DNA of 64,000 bases from Paraburkholderia phenoliruptrix (GCF_902859825.1 NZ_CADIKB010000004.1:62001-126000), one strand, 5' to 3'; shown: positions 42,153-50,812, numbered from the stretch's first letter. Notes: generated by a model not told the origin, from the letters alone. Program-made: numbers and translations.

Positions 42153-42890
42153 TCAGCTCCCGATCATTCCAGGCAGCGCGGTGCGCCGGCGCACCCAGCC
42201 CATGCCGCGCAGAATCGCGAAGTTGAGTCCCATATACGCGAGTGTTACGCAGATAAACGACTCATATGGCTGCGCGGTGTAGTCGACAAGTTGCCGCGCC
42301 TGACCTGACAGTTCCAGCAGGCCGATGGTGGAAGCCACGGCGGAGTTCTTGGATATGATCAGAAACTCGGAGGTCAGCGGTCCGAGGATCGTGCGAAAGG
42401 TGACGGGCAGCAGCACATAGCGATATGCCTGTGTGCGGGTGAGTCCGAGTGCGAAGGCCGCATGGAACTGCCCGACGGGGCGCGCCGATATTCCGGCGCG
42501 TACCTGTTCGCAGATTCGCGACCCTGTGTAGACGCCGAGTGAAACCACCGACGCAAGCAGAAACTGCGGATGCGACGGGAGACTCTTGAACCAGTCGCCG
42601 GAAGCGGTAGGGAGCAGTTCCGGCACGGCGAAGAACCAGATAAAAAACTGCACGATCAGCGGCACGCCGCGAAAGATTGAAACGTACGCGGCACCCGCGG
42701 CATGTGCGGCGCGGTTGGGCAATGTACGCAGAACGCCGAACACGGTGCCCATCGCGAGTGCGAGTGTAAAAGCGAGCAGCGTCAATTCGACCGTGTTGAC
42801 GAGCCCGGACAGCAGCCAGTCGAGATAGGTCGCGGGCTCGCCGGTAGCAACGGGCTGCAGCAGGACGTCCCAGTGCCATCTGTAATCCAT
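42153..42890 (-). CDS. gltJ: glutamate/aspartate ABC permease (GltJ-like)
   Basis: A 245-residue permease starting MDYRWHWDVLLQPVATGEPATYLDWLLSGLVNTVELTLLAF, very like GltJ openings. It has about five helices and the coupling loop FHAAFALGLTRTQAYRYVLLPVTFRTILGPLTSEF. It pairs with GltK to form the pore. A 65-base gap separates it from the binding-protein gene upstream. Confidence 0.92.
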   Translation of the reverse strand: MDYRWHWDVLLQPVATGEPATYLDWLLSGLVNTVELTLLAFTLALAMGTVFGVLRTLPNRAAHAAGAAYVSIFRGVPLIVQFFIWFFAVPELLPTASGDWFKSLPSHPQFLLASVVSLGVYTGSRICEQVRAGISARPVGQFHAAFALGLTRTQAYRYVLLPVTFRTILGPLTSEFLIISKNSAVASTIGLLELSGQARQLVDYTAQPYESFICVTLAYMGLNFAILRGMGWVRRRTALPGMIGS

Positions 42891-42955
42891 GAGTGCCTCA
42901 ATCTGCGCGCGTCGGCGCGCGGTGAATGTATGTCGTCATCGTTGTTCGGTGCGGC

Positions 42956-43900
42956 TCAGGACGTGGGCTTGTCGTCGGGATGGGCGAACAGGGTCTGCAT
43001 GCGCGGAGACAGCGGTAAGCCCAGGTTGACGCGTTTCGGAGGAATGGGCTGCTGGAACCAGCGCTGATACAGTTTTGCGGCAGCACCGGATTTCTGGGCA
43101 TCGGCGATTGCTGCGTCCATGACGGCTTTCATCGTTGCGTCGTTCTTGCGCAGCATGCAGCCGTAGGCTTCATAAGTTTGCGGGGTGCCAACAATTTCGT
43201 AGTCCTCTGGATTGCGCGCCTTCGCACGTTCGCCGGCGAGCAACGCGTCGTCCATCATCATCGCTTTGGCGCGACCGGTGGAAAGCATGAGAAACGATTC
43301 GGTGTGATCTTTCGCGCTGATGACGTCCATGTTCATCGACTTTTCGACATTCATCTTGCGCAGGATTTTCTCGGAAGTCGTTCCCGCGCCGACAACCACC
43401 GTTTTGTCCTTCAGATCCGCAAAGTCCTTGATGCCGGATTTCGTGCGGACGAGCAATCGCGTGCCGATCACAAAGAAGGTGTTCGAAAAGGACACCTGTT
43501 GCGCGCGTTCCGCGTTGTTTGTGGTACTCGTGCATTCGAAGTCGATCGTGCCGTTCTGCAGCAGCGAGATGCGGTTTTGCGAGGTGATCGGAATGGTGCG
43601 TACCTTCAGGTCCGGAAGCTTGACTTCCGTCTTGATGCGCTCGACGATCAGATTGGCGATGTCGATTGAGTAGCCGATAGGCTGCTGGTTCGCATCGTAG
43701 TAAGAGAAGGGAACCGATGCGTCGCGATAGCCGATGGTAATCACACGTTCTTTGCTGACCCTGAGCAGTGTGCCTGTCAGTTCAGCTTCCGCCGCTCGCG
43801 CAGCATTCGGCGCATGCAACGCGACAAGGCCGAACACGGCGAAGGCGCTGATCGCGCCGCGGCGGCTCGATACGGCACGGGCAGGTTGCTGCTGTTTCAT
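42956..43900 (-). CDS. gltI: glutamate/aspartate-binding protein (GltI-like)
   Basis: A 314-residue periplasmic receptor. The signal peptide (about residues 1-36, ending AARAAEAE) is followed by regions closely resembling GltI: ITIGYRDASVPFSYYDANQQ, IPITSQNRISLLQNGTIDFEC, STTNNAERAQQVSFSNTFFVIGTRLL, ISAKDHTESF and MMDDALLAGERAKARNPEDYEIVG. These include the residues that bind the amino acid and support acidic amino-acid specificity; a modified derivative is also possible given the neighbours. The ATG at 43898-43900 follows GGAGACCC. It lies 86 bases after the beta-propeller gene on the same strand. Confidence 0.93.
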   Translation of the reverse strand: MKQQQPARAVSSRRGAISAFAVFGLVALHAPNAARAAEAELTGTLLRVSKERVITIGYRDASVPFSYYDANQQPIGYSIDIANLIVERIKTEVKLPDLKVRTIPITSQNRISLLQNGTIDFECTSTTNNAERAQQVSFSNTFFVIGTRLLVRTKSGIKDFADLKDKTVVVGAGTTSEKILRKMNVEKSMNMDVISAKDHTESFLMLSTGRAKAMMMDDALLAGERAKARNPEDYEIVGTPQTYEAYGCMLRKNDATMKAVMDAAIADAQKSGAAAKLYQRWFQQPIPPKRVNLGLPLSPRMQTLFAHPDDKPTS

Positions 43901-43986
43901 GAGGGTCTCCTGAACATGCTTTGTTGTCGGTTCTCCGACAGGCGCGGCGGCGGACCACGCGTCGATTCCTGCGTGCTGGCGCGGCT

Positions 43987-45309
43987 TCAGCGTGCGCCGG
44001 TAATCTGCGATACGTCGATCACATACATCTGGCGAGCGCCCTCGTGAACCGAGTCGATGCACACGGCGAGGCCGTCGCGGTTCCAGCGGGGGTGCAGATC
44101 GCAGCGGTTTTCCTTCTTCAGATCCGGCGGTGCATAGAATTTGCCGATCTCGTAGCGAAGACCTTCGTGCATGTCGTACAGAAAGAGAATACGTGTGTTC
44201 GTTTGCGAGTCCGGATAGGTGTCGGATAGCAGCCAGCGCGTGTCGACGGGCGAAAAACTCATATGTCCGTTTTCGGTCAGCAGATCCCGGCCGATAACTT
44301 GCACGCGGCCGTTATCGCTGTCTTCATACAGGTGGTAGTGGATGCTGCCCGCGTGTGGGCCCCATACGACGATGTGCGAATCGTCTTGCCACAACGGATG
44401 CGAGATCTGGTATTCGGACTTCTCATAGTCGAAGGTGCCGACCGCGGAAGGATCGAAATCATCCGCTAATTGCGGCAGTGGATGATCCGAGCATTCGAGC
44501 AGGCGCATGTCCGAGCCATCCGGGTTCATGGTAATGAGGCGGTGCAGGAAACAGGTTTCGTCTGCGGTGCGTTCGGTCCAGCGGTGCAGAAACAGCACGC
44601 GCGACGATGCCGGATTGATTTCAATGTGGCTCACCCAGTGAATGGCGCGCTCCATCGACTCAACATGGTGAAAGCGGCGCAAATCGTCGTAGCTGACAAT
44701 CAATGCGGCTTCGCCTGTTGCGAGATCGAGACGGTGTATGCCGTCGTCCGCCGGTGCGAGTTGGAGCGCAAATGGGCCGCCGTGCTCGCTGTAGCCTATG
44801 GTTTCGTGCGTGACGTAAAGGCGCCGGTAATCGACGCACAGAGCGTAGCGGCTATCGGGGGAACACACGTAGACCGGCATGCAGAGCGCAGTTTTCCTGC
44901 CGCTGTCGATGTCGAAAACTGTCGCGCCGAAGCCTGGATAGCGCGCGGACAGGTCACCGGTGCGGGTGTTGTAGATCACCTTGCGGCCGGCGTCGCCGTC
45001 GAGCCACTGCAACTGGCAGCCCATTTGCCAGTTCCACGCAGTGGTCGTGTCGATCGGATGAAACGATTCGTTTTCCTGAACATCGAAATAGCCCACTGCC
45101 GCCGGCAGTTCCGGAACAAGCGGTGCATCCATCATGGCGACTTCGTTGCCGAGCACGTAGCGTCCGGTGCGGTCCCACACGCTCTTGTTGTAGTAGCCGA
45201 AGAAATGGTGGCGCTCGCCGGTGCCCAGCCGTCGGATGGGGCACAGACGCCTGACAGATCGCGCATGCAGCGGAAGAGGGGCAATAGTGCGATGCGGCGA
45301 AGGGGTCAT
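43987..45309 (-). CDS. beta-propeller protein with HHFFGYY motif, function unknown
   Basis: A protein of about 440 residues, probably the first gene of the gltIJKL-type operon. It opens with RHHFFGYYNKSVWDRTGRYVLGNE, then AWNWQMGCQLQWLDGDAG, followed by repeated beta-strand blocks (SPDSRYALCVDYRRL, HWVSHIEINPASSRVLFLHRW, WQDDSHIVVWGPH, LHPRWNRDGLAVCIDS). The SPD.RY/HPRWNRDG-type turns are of the PD40/WD40-like propeller kind, as in oligogalacturonate-lyase-like proteins. Two histidines adjacent in RHHFFGYY and others (HPLW, LHPRW) could bind a metal or substrate. No signal peptide is visible, so it is probably cytosolic. Start at 45309; an upstream ATG at 45390 is possible. The function is unknown. 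Confidence 0.82.
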   Translation of the reverse strand: MTPSPHRTIAPLPLHARSVRRLCPIRRLGTGERHHFFGYYNKSVWDRTGRYVLGNEVAMMDAPLVPELPAAVGYFDVQENESFHPIDTTTAWNWQMGCQLQWLDGDAGRKVIYNTRTGDLSARYPGFGATVFDIDSGRKTALCMPVYVCSPDSRYALCVDYRRLYVTHETIGYSEHGGPFALQLAPADDGIHRLDLATGEAALIVSYDDLRRFHHVESMERAIHWVSHIEINPASSRVLFLHRWTERTADETCFLHRLITMNPDGSDMRLLECSDHPLPQLADDFDPSAVGTFDYEKSEYQISHPLWQDDSHIVVWGPHAGSIHYHLYEDSDNGRVQVIGRDLLTENGHMSFSPVDTRWLLSDTYPDSQTNTRILFLYDMHEGLRYEIGKFYAPPDLKKENRCDLHPRWNRDGLAVCIDSVHEGARQMYVIDVSQITGAR

Positions 45310-45404
45310 GAGCGGGCTGAGTCTGGTGCAGGTAGCAAAACGCCGTCGGGCTGTGCCGGGGCGAACAATGGCTGAAGAATATCGACACATTGCAACGTCG
45401 GATA

Positions 45405-45436
45405 ATTCATTTTTGCTGTATGACTATTCATTTTTG
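45405..45436. promoter_or_regulatory. direct repeat ATTCATTTTTG in the divergent promoter
   Basis: ATTCATTTTTG at 45405-45415 and again at 45426-45436, 21 bp apart, in an AT-rich gap between the divergent propeller and LysR genes. A TATAGT at 45438-45443 right after could be a -10 for the LysR gene. Confidence 0.5.
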
Positions 45437-45475
45437 GTATAGTCGCGCCCGACAAGTCGATCGGATTTGCCCTAC

Positions 45476-46402
45476 ATGACACGGCCACTAAACTTCCAGC
45501 AAATACAGGCATTTCGCGCCGTCATGCAGATGGGTACGACGACCGCGGCTGCCGCCGCGCTCAATACCACCCAGCCCTCCATCAGCCGGCGTCTTGCCGA
45601 ACTGCAGAGTTCCTCCGGGCTGAAGCTGTTCGAGATGCACAATGGGCGGCTGCGGCCGACGAGCGAAGGGCAACTGCTGTACAAGACGGTGCAGAAGCAT
45701 TTCAACGGTCTGGAAAGCATCGAATCCGTCGTGTCGATTCTGCGCAATTCAGGTACGGGCGCATTGCACATCGGCTGTACGCCCACGCTTGGCACCGGCC
45801 TGTTGCCGCAGGTCATTCGCGAGTTCCGTGGGCGCTTCCCGCAGGCGTATCTGAATGTGCAGACGGCCGCGACGCCCCAGTTGACCGACCTGCTGCGGCA
45901 AGACCTCTTCGATCTGATATTGACGACCGGCAAGCTCGACGAACTCGACTTCGAGACCGAGATCATCAAGACCGTGCCGGCGGTTTGCGTGCTGCCGCTC
46001 GGCCATCGCCTGGAAGCGCTGCGCACCGTGCAGGCGGAGGCGCTGCGGGGCGAGCGTCTGCTTTCGCTCGGCGAAATGGACGACCTCACCATTGCGATCA
46101 AGGCCGTGCTCGAAGCACATGACATGCCGACCGACTTCGCGATCCAGACCACTTCGTCGATCACCATCTGCGCGCTCGTCAGCGCGGGCAACGGCGTAGG
46201 CATCGTCAATCCTTATGTCGCCGGCACCTTTGCCGGCCAGTTGCTGGTCAAACCGTTCGAGCCGGCGATCGACGTGCCTGTGCGCATGGCGATGCCTGCG
46301 CACACAGCACCGTCCCTGCTGACACGGCATTTCATCAAGGTTCTCCGCTCCCATCTGGACGCACTCGGCCGGACTGCGCCCGACGTCTCCACACACCGAT
46401 AA
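45476..46402 (+). CDS. LysR family transcriptional regulator (3)
   Basis: A 308-residue LTTR starting MTRPLNFQQIQAFRAVMQMGTTTAAAAALNTTQPSISRRLAELQSSSGLKLFEMHNGRL, a canonical LysR helix-turn-helix. The effector domain runs from about residue 90 (GTGALHIGCTPTLGTGLLPQVI) and ends in a conserved-type NGVGIVNPYVAG segment. The overall style is like regulators of amino-acid or opine catabolism. It is divergent from the propeller/gltIJKL operon across a gap of about 165 bases containing phased repeats, so it is the prime candidate for the local regulator. ATG at 45476; a TTG at 45467 is possible. Confidence 0.9.
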   Translation: MTRPLNFQQIQAFRAVMQMGTTTAAAAALNTTQPSISRRLAELQSSSGLKLFEMHNGRLRPTSEGQLLYKTVQKHFNGLESIESVVSILRNSGTGALHIGCTPTLGTGLLPQVIREFRGRFPQAYLNVQTAATPQLTDLLRQDLFDLILTTGKLDELDFETEIIKTVPAVCVLPLGHRLEALRTVQAEALRGERLLSLGEMDDLTIAIKAVLEAHDMPTDFAIQTTSSITICALVSAGNGVGIVNPYVAGTFAGQLLVKPFEPAIDVPVRMAMPAHTAPSLLTRHFIKVLRSHLDALGRTAPDVSTHR

Positions 46403-46552
46403 AACTTTTTCGTTTTTTGTTTTATTGGACCTATGCTGGTATCGACCACTGTCTTTCAGGGCAGCGGTTGAAGCGTCTCGTGCCGAGCGCGGCCTCGATT
46501 GATGCCGCGTTCAGTGCAGAGCAATTACCATTCGAATAACAGGAGTACTGTA

Positions 46553-47248
46553 ATGAGCAATCAGCCTACGATCTTGCTGGTACATGGTTTTTGGGGCGGC
46601 GCCGCCCATTGGAGCAAGGTCATCGTTGAGCTCGCGCGGAGAGGTCACGAGTCGATTCGTGCCGTTGAATTGCCGTTGACGTCGCTCGCGGATGACGTCG
46701 AGCGAACCCGCAAGATGATCGCGCAGTGTGCCGGACCGGTTCTATTGGTCGGGCATTCGTATGGAGGAGCGGTTATCACCGAGGCGGGCAACCATGCGAA
46801 TGTGGCCGGGCTCGTGTACATCGCGGCGTTTGCGCCGGACAAGGGTGAGAGTCCCGGCGCCATCACCCAGCAGCGTCTTCCGGACGCCGCGGCGAATCTC
46901 GAGCCCGACAGCGACGGCTACCTGTGGATCAAACCGGCGAAATATCACCAGAGTTTCTGCCAGGATCTGGCGGCAGACGAGGCGCTTGTCATGGCCGTGA
47001 CGCAGAAGGCGCCGCTTGCCGGAACGTTCGGAGACCCAATTACTTCTGCGGCATGGGCCACGAAGCCTTCCTGGTATCAGATTTCCAGTGAAGACAGAAT
47101 GATTCATCCGGAGAATCAGAAGATGATGTCCGCGCGGCTCAACGCGAGGAAGATCGTGACGCTCGGCGCAAGTCACGCGTCGCTCGCTTCGCGGCCGGTG
47201 GAAGTGGCAGCGCTGATTCACGAGGCTGCGATCGACTCGGCAGGCTAG
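46553..47248 (+). CDS. alpha/beta hydrolase
   Basis: A 231-residue serine hydrolase. The oxyanion segment LLVHGFWGGAAHW is near the N-terminus, the nucleophile elbow GHSYGG holds the catalytic serine (about residue 69), and late residues SHASL supply the candidate histidine, giving the usual Ser/Asp/His triad. Small esterases and salicylate esterase-like (MES/EstC) enzymes share this layout. AGGAG stands nine bases before the ATG. It follows the divergent LysR gene by about 150 bases and may process the imported compound (inference). Confidence 0.88.
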   Translation: MSNQPTILLVHGFWGGAAHWSKVIVELARRGHESIRAVELPLTSLADDVERTRKMIAQCAGPVLLVGHSYGGAVITEAGNHANVAGLVYIAAFAPDKGESPGAITQQRLPDAAANLEPDSDGYLWIKPAKYHQSFCQDLAADEALVMAVTQKAPLAGTFGDPITSAAWATKPSWYQISSEDRMIHPENQKMMSARLNARKIVTLGASHASLASRPVEVAALIHEAAIDSAG

Positions 47249-47310
47249 GTCTTGCCGGCACGCGGTTCGGTCATGTGCTGAGGTCTGATCGAACCGCGCT
47301 GCACGAACGG

Positions 47311-48597
47311 CTATGCGCGCAGGCGCGCCGCTGCTCGCGCAGACTGAACGTCTCGCGCGAGCAGCGCCCCGATATGCGGCGTCATGATGCGCGCGACTTC
47401 CTGCATGACCGGCACCACCACGCTGTTGCCGAACTGGCGATACGCCTGCGTATCGCTCACGGGAATCACGAAGTCGTCGGGAAAGCCCATCAGACGCGCG
47501 CATTCACGCGGCGTCAGGCGGCGCGGCCGTTCGCCTTTACCTTGCGCGAGCAGAATCTCGGAGCCGTCCTTGTGATAGCGCGCCGACAGCGTGCGCGTGA
47601 CGCTGGCAGGCGTGACCAGACCGAAGCCGAATCCATTGCCGGCCGCGCGATGTTTCTCCGCATAAGCCTGCAGGTAGGCCCACAGGTTCGGCGTTAGCGT
47701 GTATTTCGGCTGCACCTTGCGGCGAACGTGGTCGAAGAAACGCTCGCCGTCGTGCGGCAGCAGCGGCTCGCTGCCGTCGGTTTTGTGGAGGATCGACGCG
47801 AGGCGCGGCCCGTTCGCAGGCAAGCGCAGGTCGTCGAAAGAAAATCCTGTCTCCTCGCGGAAGCCGACAATCACAATCCGCTCGCGGTGCTGCGGCGTGA
47901 AATGCTGGCCGTCGATGACCTTATAGTGAACGTCGTATTTCAATTCGTCGCACAGTACTTCGAGAATGGTCCGCAGTGTATTGCCTTTGTCGTGCGATAC
48001 GAGGTTCTTCACATTCTCGAGCAGAAACGCCGCGGGCCGTTTTGCATCGATGATGCGCGCGACGTCGTAAAAGAGCGTGCCTTGCGTCATGCATGCGAAA
48101 CCGTGCGGGCGGCCAAGCGAATTTTTCTTGCTCACGCCCGCAATGCTGAAAGGCTGACACGGAAAACCGGCGAGCAGCACATCGTGCGCGGGGACGTCGT
48201 TCTCCGCGAAGGAAACGATGTCGCCGACGAACTGGTGTGTGCCGTCCCCATCGCGATGATTCTGCTGGTAGGTTTTCTTCGAAAACTCGTTCCATTCGCT
48301 CGTGAACACGCACCGGCCGCCATGCGCTTCAAAGCCGCGCCGAATGCCGCCGATGCCCGCGAACAGGTCGATGAAACGAAAATCGGGCTCGCTTGCGGCG
48401 AGCCTCGTGCGCGGCCCGGCCTGCAGCATTTCGCGCAAAGCCGCTTCCGCAATGCGGGGACAACGCTGATCGGTTTTCCAGCGGCGAATGGTGCGAACGT
48501 TTTTTCCGCAGCGCGCCGCGATTTCCGTCTGGCTATACACCTGCAACGCTTGTGTGAGCAGGTCCTGCCGTGTGGCCAGAGTCATGTCGCGGGTCAT
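47311..48597 (-). CDS. dcm: Dcm-type DNA (cytosine-5-)-methyltransferase
   Basis: A 428-residue C5 methyltransferase. The first about 65 residues contain a helix-turn-helix-like region ([22 protein letters not shown]). Motif [19 protein letters not shown] starts near 73, motif IV has catalytic Cys147 in [20 protein letters not shown], motif VI ENVKN is at 194-198, motif [15 protein letters not shown] and the final [14 protein letters not shown] motif X follow. Long stretches resemble E. coli Dcm, including the [18 protein letters not shown] region, so CCWGG specificity is plausible. No restriction endonuclease gene is near, so it is a solitary enzyme. vsr is 10.9 kb away. Starts at 48597 or 48585. 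Confidence 0.94.
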   Translation of the reverse strand: MTRDMTLATRQDLLTQALQVYSQTEIAARCGKNVRTIRRWKTDQRCPRIAEAALREMLQAGPRTRLAASEPDFRFIDLFAGIGGIRRGFEAHGGRCVFTSEWNEFSKKTYQQNHRDGDGTHQFVGDIVSFAENDVPAHDVLLAGFPCQPFSIAGVSKKNSLGRPHGFACMTQGTLFYDVARIIDAKRPAAFLLENVKNLVSHDKGNTLRTILEVLCDELKYDVHYKVIDGQHFTPQHRERIVIVGFREETGFSFDDLRLPANGPRLASILHKTDGSEPLLPHDGERFFDHVRRKVQPKYTLTPNLWAYLQAYAEKHRAAGNGFGFGLVTPASVTRTLSARYHKDGSEILLAQGKGERPRRLTPRECARLMGFPDDFVIPVSDTQAYRQFGNSVVVPVMQEVARIMTPHIGALLARDVQSARAAARLRA

Positions 48598-48771
48598 ATT
48601 GCTGTTTCGCTGGGAATTTTGGCGGACATTTTGACCGTTCGATAACCGCCTGTCCAGGAATTTTGGGGCGCAATGCGGCCCACTTGCAGGCTCAGCCGCG
48701 AAATGCGCTTGTCACAGTTGGATGTGTACGCTTGCGCCGTGACGCGAAGTCCCTGCGTTGCGACGTGTTGG

Positions 48772-48800
48772 GGCCGCGGCGTGGTTCGCGGCCGTTTTTT
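48772..48800 (+). terminator. plus-strand intrinsic terminator with no upstream gene
   Basis: GGCCGCG and CGCGGCC form a 7-bp GC stem around an eight-base loop, followed by GTTTTTT. The only upstream neighbour, dcm, runs the other way, so this may end an unannotated small RNA starting between 48600 and 48750. Confidence 0.6.
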
Positions 48801-48873
48801 AGGCACAAAGGTCCGCGAAGAGCGCGTTTCGGGCTCGCGCGGCGCGGTCCTCGGCAAAGCCCGTAGCGGTGTG

Positions 48874-49200
48874 TCAGGCCGGGTGGCCGGCGCCGGTTTC
48901 GTGCGTGGGCGGAAAGAGCGCGGCTGTGGCGGGCGCCAGTTCGTCCCACGGGACGGGCGGTTCGGCTTCGAACTGGTCGAGCTGCAGGAGAAGACTGTCG
49001 ACCGCGCACAGCTGCGGGTGCGTCAGATTGCCCATGTCGAGCAGCCTATTGAGGCGCTCGCGCCAGTAGGACGGCGGCAGGATGGGGCCGGCAAGGTCGC
49101 CTTGCAGGGACAGCCGCATGGCACGCGCGATGTGCGTGATGTCGCCGTCGATCAAAGCCGCTTTCGATGATGCGGACTGGGTGATGGGTGTGCGGTCCAT
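48874..49200 (-). CDS. conserved-type hypothetical protein
   Basis: A 108-residue soluble protein, not recognised. It is largely helical: THIARAMRLSLQGDLAG, YWRERLNRLLDMGNLTHPQLCAVDSLLLQLDQFEA, with a proline-rich tail. AGGAG stands just before the ATG at 49198-49200. There is no signal peptide or helix hydrophobic enough for a membrane. The spacing of Leu and Asp residues suggests a compact helical bundle. It stands alone between dcm and a divergent CsbD-like gene. Confidence 0.68.
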   Translation of the reverse strand: MDRTPITQSASSKAALIDGDITHIARAMRLSLQGDLAGPILPPSYWRERLNRLLDMGNLTHPQLCAVDSLLLQLDQFEAEPPVPWDELAPATAALFPPTHETGAGHPA

Positions 49201-49367
49201 GGCTCCTCCATGGCCGCTATAACGGCGGGCTGGAGGGGAACTTTAGGGTTCCGGTGAAAGATTTTTCTGGCCGTTTTTCATCTGATGAGATGTCGGGCAT
49301 GCGCGTTGCTCGAAGCGGGCACTGGCGCAATCTCGCGTCGGCATTCCTTTTTAAAGCGGAGTCGAAG

Positions 49368-49559
49368 ATGAACAAGGACCAGGTAAAAGGCGTGGGTGAA
49401 CAGGTGAAGGGGAAGATCAACGAAGCCGTGGGCAAAGCCACCGACAACCCCGGCAAGGAACTGAAGGGCGATCTCCAGCAGGGCGCGGGCAAGGTGCAGA
49501 AGAGCTACGGCGACGCGAAGGAAGACGCCAAGGACGAGGCGAAACGCAATAACCCGTAA
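49368..49559 (+). CDS. CsbD family stress protein
   Basis: A 63-residue hydrophilic protein, the length expected of CsbD/YjbJ. It starts MNKDQVKGVGEQVKGKINEAVGKATDNPGKELKGDLQQGAGKVQKSYGDAKE, the family repeat of G-(K/N) motifs with a charged helix. Members are induced by general stress and stationary phase; the molecular role is unclear. AGCGGAGTCGAAG precedes the ATG. A good terminator follows, so it is monocistronic. Confidence 0.93.
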   Translation: MNKDQVKGVGEQVKGKINEAVGKATDNPGKELKGDLQQGAGKVQKSYGDAKEDAKDEAKRNNP

Positions 49560-49579
49560 TGCGTGTGATGGGTCTTCAC

Positions 49580-49610
49580 GGAAAGGCGCCTCGTGCGCCT
49601 TTTCCTTTTT
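49580..49610 (+). terminator. intrinsic terminator after the CsbD gene
   Basis: GGAAAGGCGC pairs with GCGCCTTTTCC around CTCGT, followed by TTTTT. Confidence 0.8.
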
Positions 49611-49726
49611 GCGGCCTTTGTCCACTGCATGCGCGGCCTGGGAGTAACCCGGCTTTGGCGCGTCGAATGTGTCGCGCGCACCGCGGCGCCTTTAGACTCA
49701 ATACACCCTACATGGAGACCGCGCCA

Positions 49727-49948
49727 ATGACACCGGAAAAAGTGCTTTCGATGTTTGAACGACAGTATCTGGAGGGCAGAGCGCCCGTCGACATCGAGGA
49801 AACCTGCGCGAATTTTGCGGCGTGGCTCGCCTCGGCGTGGGAGCAGCTGGAGGCCGGGCAGCGCACGCAGCTCGTGACCGTGGGCGCCGCGTTGTGGCGC
49901 GAGGGGTATAACGTGCGGGCGGGCGGCGCGACGAAGGATTTGTGGTGA
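49727..49948 (+). CDS. small conserved-type hypothetical protein
   Basis: A 73-residue soluble protein (MTPEKVLSMFERQYLEGRAPVDIEETCANFAAWLASAWEQLEAGQRTQLVTVGAALWREGYNVRAG). It is mainly helical with tryptophans at regular positions; a GGAG site precedes the ATG at 49727 by nine bases, and another ATG lies at 49712. No function is known; the compact size and composition look like a real gene rather than a random frame. Confidence 0.65.
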   Translation: MTPEKVLSMFERQYLEGRAPVDIEETCANFAAWLASAWEQLEAGQRTQLVTVGAALWREGYNVRAGGATKDLW

Positions 49949-50107
49949 ACCTCGCCTGAGGCGCGGACCTGCCGGCTCGCGCACGCGTTGCGCCGAGTCG
50001 GTTTATATTGAGCGGTCCGCATCGGGACGAGCCGCGCCGGCGAGCCGGCTGCGCTCGTTGTCCCGATGTTTTTTCGTCTGCCATTCCGCACAGGGCTACC
50101 TCATCAC

Positions 50108-50812
50108 ATGACAGATCTGTCCGCCTTTCCGATTACGAAAAAATGGCCTGCCGAGCATCCCGAGCGCCTTCAGCTTTACTCGCTGCCCACGCCGAACGGC
50201 GTGAAAGTGTCGATCATGCTCGAAGAAACCGGCTTGCCTTACGAGCCGCATCTGGTGCGTTTCGACACCAACGACCAGATGACGCCGGAGTTCATGTCGC
50301 TGAATCCGAACAACAAGATTCCGGCGATCATCGATCCGAACGGCCCTGACGGCAAGCCTTTGCCGCTCTTCGAATCCGGCGCGATCCTGATCTATCTCGC
50401 GGACAAGACCGGGCAGCTGATTCCGCAGGACGCCGCCGGCCGCTACGAGGCCATCCAATGGGTGATGTTCCAGATGGGCGGCATCGGCCCGATGTTCGGC
50501 CAGGTCGGCTTTTTCCACAAATTCGCGGGCAAGGAGTATGAAGACAAGCGCCCGCGCGATCGCTATGTGGCCGAATCGAGGCGTTTGCTCGGTGTGCTCG
50601 AACAGCGTCTGGAAGGACGCGAGTGGATTCTCGGCGATCAGTACTCGATTGCCGATATCGCGACGTTTCCGTGGGTGCGCAATCTGATCGGTTTCTATGA
50701 AGCGGGCGAACTGGTGCGCATCGAGGACTTTCCGAACGTGAGGCGCGTGCTGGCGGCGTTCGCCGCGCGGCCGGCGGTGATCCGCGGCCTGGATAGTCCG
50801 AAGCGGGGATAG
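50108..50812 (+). CDS. glutathione S-transferase family protein (YfcG/YghU-like)
   Basis: A 234-residue protein of the Nu-type GST group. The N-terminal thioredoxin-like domain begins with LQLYSLPTPNGVKVSIMLEETG, where TPNG is typical of YghU/YfcG; NPNNKIPAIIDP and the ESGAILIYLAD segment form the glutathione site. The helical C-domain contains QWVMFQMGGIGPMFGQ and YSIADIATFPWVR. Homologues act as glutathione-dependent disulfide reductases rather than classical transferases. The ATG at 50108 is chosen; an upstream in-frame start at 50066 adds 14 non-conserved residues. Confidence 0.93.
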   Translation: MTDLSAFPITKKWPAEHPERLQLYSLPTPNGVKVSIMLEETGLPYEPHLVRFDTNDQMTPEFMSLNPNNKIPAIIDPNGPDGKPLPLFESGAILIYLADKTGQLIPQDAAGRYEAIQWVMFQMGGIGPMFGQVGFFHKFAGKEYEDKRPRDRYVAESRRLLGVLEQRLEGREWILGDQYSIADIATFPWVRNLIGFYEAGELVRIEDFPNVRRVLAAFAARPAVIRGLDSPKRG

